Positions 19,186-29,175 of a stretch of DNA of 64,000 bases are shown one piece after another. The notes under the pieces are model-generated. The model saw nothing but the letters and a program-made list of their open reading frames with translations, did not search any database and was not told where the DNA came from. The stretch comes from Brenneria rubrifaciens (GTDB lineage: Bacteria > Pseudomonadota > Gammaproteobacteria > Enterobacterales > Enterobacteriaceae): contig NZ_CP034035.1 of assembly GCF_005484945.1 (NCBI RefSeq), positions 930,001 to 994,000 on the forward strand. The letters are read 5' to 3'. Numbering within the stretch: position 1 is the first letter of the stretch; the number at the start of each line of letters is the position of its first letter. The translations under genes were made by a program, and so were the position numbers.

Positions 19186-20497
19186 CTGAGGAATCCCCAG
19201 TAATGGGCGGGTAAAAAAAGACAGGCATAGAGTTTTGTGATCTACTGATTGTGCAACCAATTCAATGAGATCACTTCTATGCCTGCTCGCCAAGTATGCC
19301 AGAACTTTTTCCGGGACGCTTTAGCCCCGTTTCACAAATATCGACAGAATGCCCTTCTCGACGCTACCGCTGCTTTAACGCGTGGCGCATCCCTCACCCT
19401 GACCAGTATTGGACGATATCTTCCCGGGACAGCACAGGTAAAACACAAGATTAAACGGACTGACCGTCTGCTGGGTAATATCGAGCTTCATAGCGATATC
19501 CCTCTGATATTCAGGAATATTACCTCACTACTGACGCAGCGACTTTCATGGTGTGTAATCGCTGTTGACTGGAGCGGCTACCCTTCACAGGCATTCCATG
19601 TTCTGCGCGCAAGCCTGATTTGTGATGGGCGTTCCATACCCCTGATGAGTCAGGTTGTCCCTTCGGATAAACAGCAGAACCCTCATGTTCAAAAAGCATT
19701 TCTGGATGCGCTCAGCAACGCCGTGTCATCTGATAAAAAAGTCATTATTGTCACTGATGCCGGGTTTCAGAATGCCTGGTTTCGCCATATCAAATCACTG
19801 GGTTGGGATTTTATTGGGCGGGTGCGGGGAAATACGCTGCTGCGTCTGGACAGAAAAGGGGAGAACTGGTTCAGAAGACAGGAACTGAAGGCCAGTAATA
19901 AACCGGAATACCTCGGGACGGGTACATTCGCCCGTGCAAAGTATTCCCGCTGTGACGGTCATTTTTACCTGCATAAAAAAGAGGCGAAGGGCAGAAAGCA
20001 TCGCCATGCCCGCTGCCGTATTGAGCGTAAATCTCAGGAGCGCGACGGACGTTCAGCGGCCAAAGAGCCCTGGCTTATTTTCAGCAGCACAAACGAATTT
20101 AAGCCACGTGAAGTGATGAAACTTTACAGCCGCAGAATGCAGATTGAGCAGAATTTTCGTGACGAGAAAAGTGAGCGATTTGGTTTTGGTCTGCGTGCCA
20201 GCCATAGTGGTACGGCAGGACGCCTATTGGTGCTGAGTCTGCTGGCGACGCTGGCAACAGCAGTCCTATGGCTTTTGGGCTATGATGCTGAAAATAAGGG
20301 ATTACATCTTAGATATCAGGCCAACAGTCTGAAATCGCGGCGGGTCATTTCGTACCTGACGTTAGCGGAGAATGTCCTGCGACACTCTCCGCTAATGTTA
20401 AGACGAACGGTGCTGAGCACCGTTCTTGAGCACCTCGCCAAAGCCTACCGGAGTATAGTGTTGGTTTATTAGCGCTGATTTTGTGGGGATCCCTCAG
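19186..20497 (+). mobile_element. IS4-family (IS10-like) insertion sequence, copy 1, 1312 bp
   Basis: The termini are CTGAGGAATCCCCA (left) and, inverted, CTGAGGGATCCCCA (right), resembling IS10 ends. It contains one intact transposase gene. Its length is identical to the copy at 44959-46270, and the encoded proteins are identical. It splits the chemoreceptor gene. Confidence 0.93.
19279..20472 (+). CDS. IS4-family transposase (copy 1)
   Basis: This DDE transposase has Asp segments [12 protein letters not shown] and [10 protein letters not shown], and the IS4-family YREK signature [15 protein letters not shown] with exact spacing Y-2-R-3-E-6-K. The start ATG 19279 follows GAGAT; a TTG at 19249 would add ten residues (MCNQFNEITS). 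It is about 400 aa, like IS10 transposase. No disruption is visible, and with two identical copies in this window it is probably active. Confidence 0.93.
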   Translation: MPARQVCQNFFRDALAPFHKYRQNALLDATAALTRGASLTLTSIGRYLPGTAQVKHKIKRTDRLLGNIELHSDIPLIFRNITSLLTQRLSWCVIAVDWSGYPSQAFHVLRASLICDGRSIPLMSQVVPSDKQQNPHVQKAFLDALSNAVSSDKKVIIVTDAGFQNAWFRHIKSLGWDFIGRVRGNTLLRLDRKGENWFRRQELKASNKPEYLGTGTFARAKYSRCDGHFYLHKKEAKGRKHRHARCRIERKSQERDGRSAAKEPWLIFSSTNEFKPREVMKLYSRRMQIEQNFRDEKSERFGFGLRASHSGTAGRLLVLSLLATLATAVLWLLGYDAENKGLHLRYQANSLKSRRVISYLTLAENVLRHSPLMLRRTVLSTVLEHLAKAYRSIVLVY

Positions 20498-22028
20498 CGC
20501 TTCAGGCGGGTTCATTAACGTTTACATGGGATATGAGAATAAAACGGCGAAGTTTTCGAATTCCGAAGGCGTCCCCGCCGATTACGACCCGACGATCCGT
20601 CCCTGGTATCAACAGGCGGTGAAGGAAGGGAAACCGATTGTCACCGCACCTTATGTCGACGTGTCGACCAAAGCGTTGATTGTCTCTTTCGCGGCTCCGG
20701 TGCTGGACGGCGGCTCGGTCAAAGGGGTGTTGGGCAGTGATTTGACGATGCAAAGCGTGATTGAAAACGTGAAGTCGATTAATCCGACCCCGGCCAGCTT
20801 TGGCGTGTTGATCGCCAAAGATGGCACGATTATCGCCCATCCTGATGAAAATCTTACCTTGAAGAGCATCACCGAGATTGCACCGGACATTCAACTGACC
20901 GACCTGCTGGCGTCAGCCGCCCCCATAGATGTTGACGTCAGCGGCGTCACAAAGTTGGTGCTGGCTAAGCCGATTCACGGCACTGACTGGTATATGCTGG
21001 TGGCGCTGGATAAAACGGAAGCCACAGAAGGCATGCGCTCTTTGCTGTTTACCTCCGTCAGTACGGTGCTGGTCATTGCTTTGTTAGGATCGCTGGTGGT
21101 CGGGGTTATTATTACGTCAACGCTTAAGCGTTTGCTGTTGGTTCGTGATGCGATGGACGATATCAGCAACGGCAATAACGATCTGACTCAGCGTCTGCCC
21201 GATGAAGGGCATGATGAAGTGGCGCAGATAGCACGTTCATTCAATACCTTTATCGACAAGCTCAGCCTAGTGATAATTCAGATCCGGGATATCAGTGCCT
21301 CGCTTCAAGTGGCGGCGGATGAAATATCAGCCGGCAATAACGATCTCTCCGCGCGCACGGAATCCGCGGCCTCCAATATTCAGCAAACGGCGGCGGCATT
21401 AGAACAGATATCCGCAACGGTGACGCAGTCTGCCGGTTCCGCACAGCAGGTGAATACAAAAGCGCTGACGCTGGCGAAGGATGCGAGCACGGGGGGGAAA
21501 GTCGTCTCCGATGTGATCGTCACGATGGAAGACATTGTTGCCGCTTCCGGCAAAATTGGCGATATCACCGGCGTGATTGATGGGATTGCATTCCAAACAA
21601 ATATTCTGGCGCTTAATGCCGCCGTTGAAGCGGCCCGTGCGGGTGAACAGGGACGCGGATTCGCGGTAGTCGCCTCGGAAGTTCGTAATCTGGCGCAGCG
21701 CAGCGCGCAGGCCGCGAAAGAAATCAAAGTATTGATTGAATCGACCGTGGGCAGTGTGAACGCCGGCTCAGCGCAGGTTCGTCAGGCCAGCGTTACGATG
21801 AACGAAATCGTGGGCGGCGTATCGACGGTAACCTCAGTGATGTCTGAGATTACCAATGCGGCGGATGAACAAATGCGCGGAGTTAATGAAATCAACAAAG
21901 CGGTGGCGCAATTGGATTCCATGGTGCAACAGAATGCGGCATTAGTGCAGGAGTCTGCCACGGCTTCCGCCGCGTTGCAGTCTCAGGCAGAAGAGCTGAA
22001 CGCTGTAATAGGGCACTTCCGGGTATAA
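20498..22028 (+). pseudogene. Methyl-accepting chemotaxis protein, 3' part
   Basis: This is the remainder of the receptor. A dCache-type periplasmic domain has [14 protein letters not shown] and [11 protein letters not shown], with the Arg-Trp-Tyr and Asp positions seen in amino-acid-binding dCache receptors, and GVLGSDLTM. The second membrane helix is [19 protein letters not shown], followed by HAMP. The signalling domain has the hairpin tip [42 protein letters not shown] (quoted only in part elsewhere). It ends NAVIGHFRV without an NWETF-type pentapeptide. The gene is disabled by the IS at 19186-20497. Apart from that the frame is clean. Confidence 0.88.
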
Positions 22029-22058
22029 TCCGGGGCGTTTGACGGTCCGTCATGCCAT

Positions 22059-22094
22059 GAAGCCCGCCGGCGTTAACGTCGGCGGGCTTCATTT
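22059..22094. terminator. Bidirectional terminator between chemoreceptor and rdgC
   Basis: An 11-bp stem GAAGCCCGCCG (22059-22069) / CGGCGGGCTTC (22080-22090), followed by ATTTT on the plus strand, lies between two convergent genes. Confidence 0.75.
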
Positions 22095-22108
22095 TCCAAA
22101 CGCGCAAA

Positions 22109-23038
22109 TCAGCGTTTGGCTTCGCCGCCAAGCGCTTCAATCAGATTACTTATCAGCGCCGCCAGTTCGCTGGTCATCAGAATAAAATCGGCATCGAAAC
22201 GCTGCGCGAAATCATCCCGGTCGATGTCATCATTCTGCTCGCGCAGCGTGTCCGAAAATTTCAGCCGTTTCAGCGAACCGTCGTCTGACAGTACCAGTTG
22301 AAGACGCTCCTGCCAGTCCAACGCCAGCTTGGTGACCAGTTTGCCCGCTTCTATATGCGCCGTAATCTCGTCGCTAACCAGATCCTGCTTTTTACAGCGG
22401 ATCACGCCGCCATCTTCCAGAATGGCTTTCAACTCGGCCTCATCTTGTAAGGCAAAACCCGCCGGGGGTTCGCCGGAACGCACCCATTCTGTTAACGTGA
22501 GCTCTATCGGGTTTTCCATCGTCAGCGGCACGACGGGCAGCGAGCCCAGCGTTTTACGTAACAGCGCCAGCGTATCTTCGGCTTTTTTGGCGCTGGCCGC
22601 ATCTACCATGATCAAATTATTTACCGTATCAATCCATAGCCAGATCTGGCTGAACCGGCTGAAAGCACGCGGCAGGAGGCTATGCAGGACTTCGTCTTTC
22701 AACGCGTCTTTCTCGGTCTTTTTCAGTTTACGGTGCTGCTCCGCTTCCAGACGCTCGATTTTGGCTTGCAGAGTTTGTTTGATGACGGGAGAAGGCAGGA
22801 TTTTCTCTTCTTTGCGGGCGCAGATAACAATCTGTCCATTAACCGCATGAGTCAACGCATCACTGCGGGAACCCATTGGCGATACCCAACCGGTTTTCAT
22901 CATGTCCTGACTGCCACAAGGGGTAAAAGCGAAACTGCTGAGCTGTTTTTCCAGTTTATCCCCCGACAACGCATACTCTTTGGACAAAACAGCGTCCCGG
23001 CTTAAGCGGTAAATCATTAAATTTTTAAACCACAGCAT
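22109..23038 (-). CDS. rdgC: Recombination-associated protein RdgC
   Basis: This nucleoid-associated ring-shaped dimer binds DNA and inhibits RecA. The sequence starts [19 protein letters not shown] and has the family segments [58 protein letters not shown] and [19 protein letters not shown]. The length of 309 aa is close to the 303 of E. coli. It lies next to sbcC, in the same region as in E. coli, though mak and araJ are absent between them. Confidence 0.95.
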   Translation of the reverse strand: MLWFKNLMIYRLSRDAVLSKEYALSGDKLEKQLSSFAFTPCGSQDMMKTGWVSPMGSRSDALTHAVNGQIVICARKEEKILPSPVIKQTLQAKIERLEAEQHRKLKKTEKDALKDEVLHSLLPRAFSRFSQIWLWIDTVNNLIMVDAASAKKAEDTLALLRKTLGSLPVVPLTMENPIELTLTEWVRSGEPPAGFALQDEAELKAILEDGGVIRCKKQDLVSDEITAHIEAGKLVTKLALDWQERLQLVLSDDGSLKRLKFSDTLREQNDDIDRDDFAQRFDADFILMTSELAALISNLIEALGGEAKR

Positions 23039-23231
23039 GGTGTTATCCCTGACTGGGCGCGCAGGTCTGCACGCGGGTTTATTGATGCAGCGCGCATGAT
23101 AACGAATTCGGCGGGCGAATGTAGAATAAAATAAGATTATTCAGAGCAGGCGTACGGCGCTGAAATGTAAAGGGGCAGAGGCGGCGCCAGCGGTATACGC
23201 GCATGCGTCTCGCAGTGCCGCGGCGAGTGAA

Positions 23232-26200
23232 CTAGACGGCAAATTCAGGGGCCAGACGGCTGACGCCTAAACCGTTGACTTTTTCTACTTTGATTTGCAC
23301 CGGAATTCGCTCTTTCATCGCCTCTACGTGGCTGATGACGCCAATCGTCTTACCGGATGCATTGAGGTTATCTAGCGCATCCAGCGCGGTATCGAGAGTT
23401 TCTGCATCCAATGTGCCGAAGCCCTCGTCCAGAAAGAGCGAATCGATACGGGTTTTATTGCTCACCAGATCGGAAAGCGCCAGCGCCAGCGCCAGGCTGA
23501 CCAAAAAGCTTTCGCCGCCGGACAGCGTGCGGGTATCCCTGATCGAATCGGCCTGCCAGGTATCCACCACCTGAAGCTCCAGTTCTTCGCTGGTTTTGCG
23601 CTGTAGCAGATAACGCCCGTGCAGCCGGGAAAGCTGCTGATTGGCCAGATACACCAGATGATCCAGCGTCAGACCTTGTGCAAAGCGCCGAAATTTATCC
23701 CCTTTCTGGGAGCCAATCAGGTCGTTGAGACAGCTCCAGTCGTCATAGTGCTGCTGGCTTTGCGCGATTTCGGCTAACAACGCCTGTCGGTTTTGGCGAT
23801 GTCGACGATCGTCATTAAGCCGTTGGCTGATTTCGCCCTGCTGCTGATGATTTATTTTCAGTTTCTCGTGATGCCCGGATAACGCTTGTTCAAGGGTGTG
23901 CGGGGTGGCGTCTTCTTCGAGGGTGTCAGGCCGCTGCCGTTGGTGGGCGAGCAGTTGCTGTTCCGCCTGGCGATACAGGGCAATCGCCTGTTGTAACGCC
24001 TGAGACAGTGTTTCTTTCAACGCTTGTAATTCATGGCGTTCTTGTTCATCAAGTAGTGCATTGTTGAAGGCCGCCTCATCGGGGAAGCGACTTTGCTGAA
24101 GGGCATGAGCAAAGTCCCGTTCGGCCTGTTGGGTCAACTCGGCAACGCGGGTTTGCCGCTGCTGGACGCCGCCCAGTTCGCCGGCCATACGGCTGAGAGC
24201 TGATTCCGTCTGTTGGCGCTGCTGCTGTACTTGCTGACAGGCCTGTTCGAATTGCTGGCTGAGTTGGCGAAGGTGGGTGCTGACTTCCGCCGTCTTCTGG
24301 TGGCCAAAAAGCTCCCGGCGCTGTTGCCGGCGGGCCTTCAGTTCGTTGTGTTGCAGCGCCTGTTGCTGCGTTAATGTCTGCAACTGTTGCGTCGTTTCCT
24401 CAAGCGACTGCGTCAGATGCGAGTATTCCGCCTCCAGCGCCGTCAGTTGATTGGTATGTTGCTGTAACCCCTGTTCGCTGTTTCTCCAGCATCGCCATTC
24501 TTCCGCTCGCTGCGTCAGCCAGGTTGACTGTTCCTCCCTATCCGGCAGAGACAGGGCGAACGCCTTTAGCGTGTTTTCCAGCGACTGCCGATGTTGAGTT
24601 TGCTGTGCCTGTTGCTGCTGGAGCGACTGTTGTAGCTCGACCTGCGCATTTTTCAGCGTGTGCTGTTGCTGATGATTCAGGGCGATCGCCTGCCGGGTGT
24701 TTTGCAACGCGGTATTCGCTTCGGTCAGTGAATCCTTACTTTCCTGCCACTGCTTTTGTGCCTGTTCCCGAGCCAGGATCTGTTGTTGAATCCGTTGTTC
24801 CTGCGCTTCGCTTTGCGCCAGCCAGTCAGTCACTTCAGCAGATTGCTCGGGAATAAACGCCATTTGCAAGCGCTCACTGACATTTTGCCACTGTTGCAGC
24901 AGCGTCTGATGTTCATCATCAAGCCGGGATGCGTCATCCAACTGCTGTTGAAGCTGCTGATTTAATGAGGCGAGGTGCGCGTCGCTACGCGCCAGCTCGT
25001 TTTCCAACTGACTGACTTCCTGGCGCAGTTGAAGCAGACGCCGCTCGGTTTCTGACGGTTGCAGCGCCTGATAACGCGCAATGGCAGGATGATGGGTTGA
25101 GCCGCACAGCGGACAGGCTTCACCTGGCTGCAAGCGCTCCCGCTCGGCTTCCAGTTGAACGATGTGTAATTCCATCTGATAGTTTTTTTCCAGATCGTCC
25201 AGATGTGCGTGAAGCTGTTCCCACACAGTTTTTTGCTGTTTCTGCTCGATCTCCTGCTGCTGGATGCGCTCCCGCAGATGTTCTTGCTGATTCTCCCCCT
25301 GTTGCTGGCGGAGATTCAACTGTTGAAACAGCGCGAGCGCGGTGGCCAGTTGCTGACGCGCTGGGCGGAGCGCAATGGACTGGCCAAGCTGCCGATGCAG
25401 TTCGGTGATGGGTCGCCCGGCTTCCTGAGATGCCAGCGCCTGTTGATATTGTGTGAACTGATGTTGCGCCTGATCGACCGCCTGTTGCTGCGCTGCCTGC
25501 CGCGTGGTAAGCGCCGCGGCGTTCAGCGCCAACCGTTCCTCCTGTTCTGCAAAGGCGGACTGTTTCTGAAGCAGGCTGGCAATCTCATCCTGAAACTGAT
25601 TATGACGTTGAAATTGCGTGTCCCACAGGGGGAGTTTCTCTCCCCAGTGTTGATGATGGGCGTGTCGCTGTTGGTAGCGCTTGAGCTGCTCAATCTGCTG
25701 TTGGGTCGACTGGCGTTGCTGCGCGGTCTGAGCCAGCGTTAGCTGCGTCGCTTTTTGGCGCGCTGCGGCCTGCTCCCATTCCTGCCCCTGCTTCTCCGCT
25801 TGCTGTTGCAGCGTGTTGATCTGGTGATCCAGCGGAATCACTTGCTCGTTGATCAGCGTTTCCTGCTGCTGGCGCTTATCCGTATGTTGGCGCAATGTCT
25901 GGACGGCGTGATCTTCCTGCCTACGTAGCGCGGTAAGCGTGGTGGTTTGGGCTTGATGCTGTTCCTTCAGGTGGGCAATCTGCTGCGACAGTTCAGCGGA
26001 TTCCCGCTGGTAGCGATTTCTCTCCTGCTGACGCGGGCGGAGTTTTTCCGCCGGTTCGCTTTGCGCCAGTCTTTCAAATTTCGACTGGGCCTGAAAAATG
26101 GTGGTTTCAGCCGCGGCATGCTGCGTTTTGGCCGTGGCGAGAGAGGATTGGCGTTGTGCCAATTGTTCAAACCAGCGCTGATGAGTCAGCGCTTGCTCAC

Positions 26201-26915
26201 GTTCCGCGTTAACGGCTTGCTCCTGTTGGCGTAGCAAAGCAAGCTTGTCCTCTAGTTCCTGGCGCTGCTCATCATCCAGCAGTTCAATGCCGGCGGCGTT
26301 GGCTTGCAACGCATCCAGCGCGCTTCTGGCCTGTTTGTGCTTATCATAAACACGCTCGGAAATCAGGCCGTAAATGTCTGTCCCGGTCAGTTCTTCCAGC
26401 AGTTCTGCCCGTTCGTTCGGACGGGCATTGAGAAAGGCGGCGAACTGCCCCTGCGACAGCATCATGGAACGGGTGAAACGGCCAAAATCCAGACCGGTGA
26501 TCTCAGCGGTCAGCGTCAGTTTTTCCGTTAGTTTTTCACACAGGATCTTGCCGTTTTCCATCAGGGACAGTTCGGCTTTCGGGGGTTGCAGCTTGCCCTC
26601 CGCCGCATTTCTGGCGCGTCGCTGGCTCCAGAAAGCGCGGTAGCCGATGCCTTTGACCTCGAACTCCACTTCAGCCAGACATTCCGCTGTGCCGCGCGTC
26701 ATGATTTCATTATTGCCGGCGGAGATGCTTTCGAGTCGAGGCGTTTCGTGATAAAGCGCCAGACAAATGGCGTCCAGCAGCGTGGTTTTTCCCGCGCCGG
26801 TCGGACCGGTAATGGCAAACAAACCGTTGCTGGAGAACGGCGGCTGAGTGAAGTCGATTTTCCATTCACCTTTCAGGGCATTAAGATTTTTTAACCGCAG
26901 GCTGAGTATTTTCAT
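23232..26915 (-). CDS. sbcC: Exonuclease subunit SbcC (SMC-like ATPase)
   Basis: This is the large subunit of the SbcCD nuclease that cleaves hairpins and DNA ends. Walker A is ITGPTGAGKTTLLDAICLAL at about residues 34-53. Two very long Gln-rich coiled coils surround the zinc-hook motif GEACPLCGSTHHP. The C-terminal half carries the ABC signature LSGGESFLVSLALALALSDL and Walker B SLFLDEGFGTLD. At 1227 aa it is longer than the 1048 of E. coli SbcC, with the extra length in the coiled coil. Its ATG overlaps the sbcD stop by four bases (ATGA). Confidence 0.96.
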   Translation of the reverse strand: MKILSLRLKNLNALKGEWKIDFTQPPFSSNGLFAITGPTGAGKTTLLDAICLALYHETPRLESISAGNNEIMTRGTAECLAEVEFEVKGIGYRAFWSQRRARNAAEGKLQPPKAELSLMENGKILCEKLTEKLTLTAEITGLDFGRFTRSMMLSQGQFAAFLNARPNERAELLEELTGTDIYGLISERVYDKHKQARSALDALQANAAGIELLDDEQRQELEDKLALLRQQEQAVNAEREQALTHQRWFEQLAQRQSSLATAKTQHAAAETTIFQAQSKFERLAQSEPAEKLRPRQQERNRYQRESAELSQQIAHLKEQHQAQTTTLTALRRQEDHAVQTLRQHTDKRQQQETLINEQVIPLDHQINTLQQQAEKQGQEWEQAAARQKATQLTLAQTAQQRQSTQQQIEQLKRYQQRHAHHQHWGEKLPLWDTQFQRHNQFQDEIASLLQKQSAFAEQEERLALNAAALTTRQAAQQQAVDQAQHQFTQYQQALASQEAGRPITELHRQLGQSIALRPARQQLATALALFQQLNLRQQQGENQQEHLRERIQQQEIEQKQQKTVWEQLHAHLDDLEKNYQMELHIVQLEAERERLQPGEACPLCGSTHHPAIARYQALQPSETERRLLQLRQEVSQLENELARSDAHLASLNQQLQQQLDDASRLDDEHQTLLQQWQNVSERLQMAFIPEQSAEVTDWLAQSEAQEQRIQQQILAREQAQKQWQESKDSLTEANTALQNTRQAIALNHQQQHTLKNAQVELQQSLQQQQAQQTQHRQSLENTLKAFALSLPDREEQSTWLTQRAEEWRCWRNSEQGLQQHTNQLTALEAEYSHLTQSLEETTQQLQTLTQQQALQHNELKARRQQRRELFGHQKTAEVSTHLRQLSQQFEQACQQVQQQRQQTESALSRMAGELGGVQQRQTRVAELTQQAERDFAHALQQSRFPDEAAFNNALLDEQERHELQALKETLSQALQQAIALYRQAEQQLLAHQRQRPDTLEEDATPHTLEQALSGHHEKLKINHQQQGEISQRLNDDRRHRQNRQALLAEIAQSQQHYDDWSCLNDLIGSQKGDKFRRFAQGLTLDHLVYLANQQLSRLHGRYLLQRKTSEELELQVVDTWQADSIRDTRTLSGGESFLVSLALALALSDLVSNKTRIDSLFLDEGFGTLDAETLDTALDALDNLNASGKTIGVISHVEAMKERIPVQIKVEKVNGLGVSRLAPEFAV

Positions 26916-28138
26916 TCGGCGCGTTCACCCTGTTCCAATTCATCAACCACTTGTTCAAATAGCGCTCGTACCCGCTGTTGGCGGGGTTCCTCCAGATCGG
27001 TGGCAATCGCCAGGCGACGCTCAAAAACGTCGTGTACGGTTAGCTCATCCAACGTTTCTTTTTCCTGTCGGGCGATGGCCTGCCGATGCTGCTCGCGGTT
27101 GCGGCGCAGCAGCAAAACCTCGACGGGCAAATCCTCGGTCAGCGCCTGAATGCGTTTTTGTATATCGCTCAGGTAATCCTGTGTGGTGATTTCAATATCC
27201 AGCCATACCGGTTTTTCCCCTTGATAATCGCTGAAGGCGGCGAGCTGGCGTTCTATGTCCGCCAGACTGCCCTTAATGAGTTGCATAGGCTGGGTTATCG
27301 GCACAGGAAAGGCGTCGATGACCGGCGGCGTCTCTGGCGCGAATGTCACCAGATAAACGGATTTCTCACTGCCCAACTCATCAAAACTTAAAGGAATCGG
27401 GGAGCCGCTGTAGCGAATATGGGCGCTTTGCGTCAGCCGCTGCGGACGATGAATGTGGCCAAGGGCGATATAGTCGGCGGGGGGAAAGGCCTGAGCCGGA
27501 AATGCGTCTAATGTGCCGATGTAAATATCCCGCACCGAGTCGGAGGCGGTGACGCCAACGGTAGTCAGATGCCCGGTTGCGATGATGGGAAGGGATAATC
27601 CCAGCGCGTCGCGCTTCTGACAGGCCAGTCGGTAACACTGTTCATAGTGTGCGGCGATGGCGTTCAGCAAGGTCTGCTGCTTTTCCTCACCGGATTGTCC
27701 CGCCTGGCTGGTCATCAGATCTCGCGGCCGTAAAAACGGGATGGCGCAGAGGATAGCGCCTGGCTGACGTTGACGGTTTTCAAGCACGACCACCTGTTTG
27801 CCGGGATCGCCGTCAGTACTGGCGATGACCCGCGTATTCAGGCAGGCCAGCAAATCCCGTGATTCGTTCAAGGTGGCGACGGAGTCATGATTGCCGCCCA
27901 GCACGACGAGCTGGCAGCCTGTTCGTTGTAGTTCGACAACGAAACGGTAATACATTTCCCGGGCGTAGCTGGGCGGCGAGCCGTTATCAAAGATATCTCC
28001 TGCTATTATCACTGCATCCACCTGATGCTGCCCGACCAGCGCGATCAGCCAGTGCAGGAAAGCCTGATGCTCGGCCGCGCGGCTTTTGGTATAAAAATAC
28101 TGCCCCAGGTGCCAGTCGGCGGTATGGATAATACGCAT
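26912..28138 (-). CDS. sbcD: Exonuclease subunit SbcD (metallophosphoesterase)
   Basis: This is the Mn-dependent nuclease subunit partnering SbcC. Phosphoesterase motifs are MRIIHTADWHLGQ, IIAGDIFDNGSPPS, VVLGGNHDS, IATGHLTT and ALGHIHRPQRL. ATG 28138 is chosen because the protein proper begins MRIIHTADWHLG as in all homologues; the frame is open further upstream but without homology. The length of 408 aa matches E. coli (400). It forms an operon with sbcC and is divergent from phoB. Confidence 0.96.
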   Translation of the reverse strand: MRIIHTADWHLGQYFYTKSRAAEHQAFLHWLIALVGQHQVDAVIIAGDIFDNGSPPSYAREMYYRFVVELQRTGCQLVVLGGNHDSVATLNESRDLLACLNTRVIASTDGDPGKQVVVLENRQRQPGAILCAIPFLRPRDLMTSQAGQSGEEKQQTLLNAIAAHYEQCYRLACQKRDALGLSLPIIATGHLTTVGVTASDSVRDIYIGTLDAFPAQAFPPADYIALGHIHRPQRLTQSAHIRYSGSPIPLSFDELGSEKSVYLVTFAPETPPVIDAFPVPITQPMQLIKGSLADIERQLAAFSDYQGEKPVWLDIEITTQDYLSDIQKRIQALTEDLPVEVLLLRRNREQHRQAIARQEKETLDELTVHDVFERRLAIATDLEEPRQQRVRALFEQVVDELEQGERAE

Positions 28139-28268
28139 GAAACTCCCAGAATGGCTGTCATTGCAATGCCAGTGATTATAAACAGCCACGGCGACGGCTG
28201 TCGTCACGAAAACCCTTTTTTGGAAAGCCGCTCGTAAACTTGCTGTGGGGTGGGCGGTTATGGCGGGG

Positions 28269-28382
28269 CGTTGCTGCGCAACGCTGAAAAACGCGCCAGG
28301 CGTTTTTTTACTCGCCCCATCCTTGGGGCTCGCCCTTGGGTCGTTGCTGCGCAACGCTGAAAAACGCGCCAGGCGTTTTTTT
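28269..28382. repeat. Perfect 41-bp direct repeat pair (REP-like hairpins) upstream of phoB
   Basis: The two copies at 28269-28309 and 28342-28382 are identical over 41 bases. Each contains two hairpins (CGTTGC-TGC-GCAACG and AACGC-GCCAG-GCGTT) followed by seven T. Each copy could terminate plus-strand transcription before the phoB promoter. A hairpin with the same layout (AAAATCGC/GCGATTTT) occurs at about 62006-62027. Confidence 0.8.
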
Positions 28383-28385
28383 CAT

Positions 28386-28412
28386 AAAAACGTCACAAAA
28401 CTGACGCATAAT
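28386..28412 (+). promoter_or_regulatory. Pho box and -10 of the phoBR promoter
   Basis: CGTCACAAAA CTGACGC (28391-28407) gives two direct half-sites of the PhoB box (CTGTCAT-AAAA-CTGTCA type). CATAAT follows at 28407-28412 as the -10. The arrangement is very close to the autoregulated E. coli phoB promoter. It predicts induction of phoBR by phosphate limitation. Confidence 0.8.
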
Positions 28413-28458
28413 GCTCGGCGTATGCTAACAGCGACGATGACTAACGACAGGATTAACA

Positions 28459-29148
28459 ATGGCAAGACGCATATTGGTCGTAGAAGATGAAGCACCTATT
28501 CGTGAAATGGTATGCTTCGTTTTGGAGCAGAATGGTTATCAGCCGGTCGAAGCTGAAGATTATGACAACGCGGTGAAAATGCTCTCGGAACCTTTTCCAG
28601 AGCTGGTACTGCTGGACTGGATGCTGCCCGGCGGTTCCGGTCTGCAATTCATTAAGCATATGAAGCGGGAAGCGCTTACCCGCGAAATCCCCGTCATGAT
28701 GCTGACCGCGCGTGGCGAGGAGGAAGATCGGGTTCGAGGGCTTGAAGTCGGTGCGGATGATTACATTACCAAACCGTTTTCGCCCAAAGAGCTGGTGGCG
28801 CGCATCAAGGCCGTGATGCGGCGAATTTCGCCGATGGCGGTGGAAGATGTGATTGAAATGCGCGGGTTAAGTCTCGATCCCTCCTCTCATCGTGTCACTA
28901 CAGAAGAGCATGCGCTGGATATGGGGCCGACGGAGTTTAAGCTGCTGCACTTCTTTATGACGCACCCGGAACGGGTCTATAGCCGGGAACAGTTGCTGAA
29001 TCACGTTTGGGGCACTAACGTATATGTTGAAGATCGTACCGTTGATGTTCACATCCGCCGGTTGCGCAAAGCGTTGGAAACCAGCGGCCATGAAAAAATG
29101 GTACAGACTGTCCGTGGAACGGGGTATCGTTTTTCAACACGTTATTAA
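28459..29148 (+). CDS. phoB: Phosphate regulon response regulator PhoB
   Basis: The N-terminal receiver domain contains [14 protein letters not shown], the phospho-acceptor Asp in [13 protein letters not shown], and the switch Lys in [16 protein letters not shown]. The C-terminal winged-helix domain of the OmpR class has [30 protein letters not shown] and ends [13 protein letters not shown]...GTGYRFS. The length of 229 aa equals E. coli. It is followed after 27 bases by phoR. Confidence 0.97.
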   Translation: MARRILVVEDEAPIREMVCFVLEQNGYQPVEAEDYDNAVKMLSEPFPELVLLDWMLPGGSGLQFIKHMKREALTREIPVMMLTARGEEEDRVRGLEVGADDYITKPFSPKELVARIKAVMRRISPMAVEDVIEMRGLSLDPSSHRVTTEEHALDMGPTEFKLLHFFMTHPERVYSREQLLNHVWGTNVYVEDRTVDVHIRRLRKALETSGHEKMVQTVRGTGYRFSTRY

Positions 29149-29175
29149 AGGTAGTTGTGCCGGAGAAACACTAAG

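Noticed and set aside
24374..25742. Two long plus-strand frames inside sbcC
   Set aside because: They run antisense to the Gln-rich coiled coil of SbcC. The Leu-rich look follows from complementary codons.
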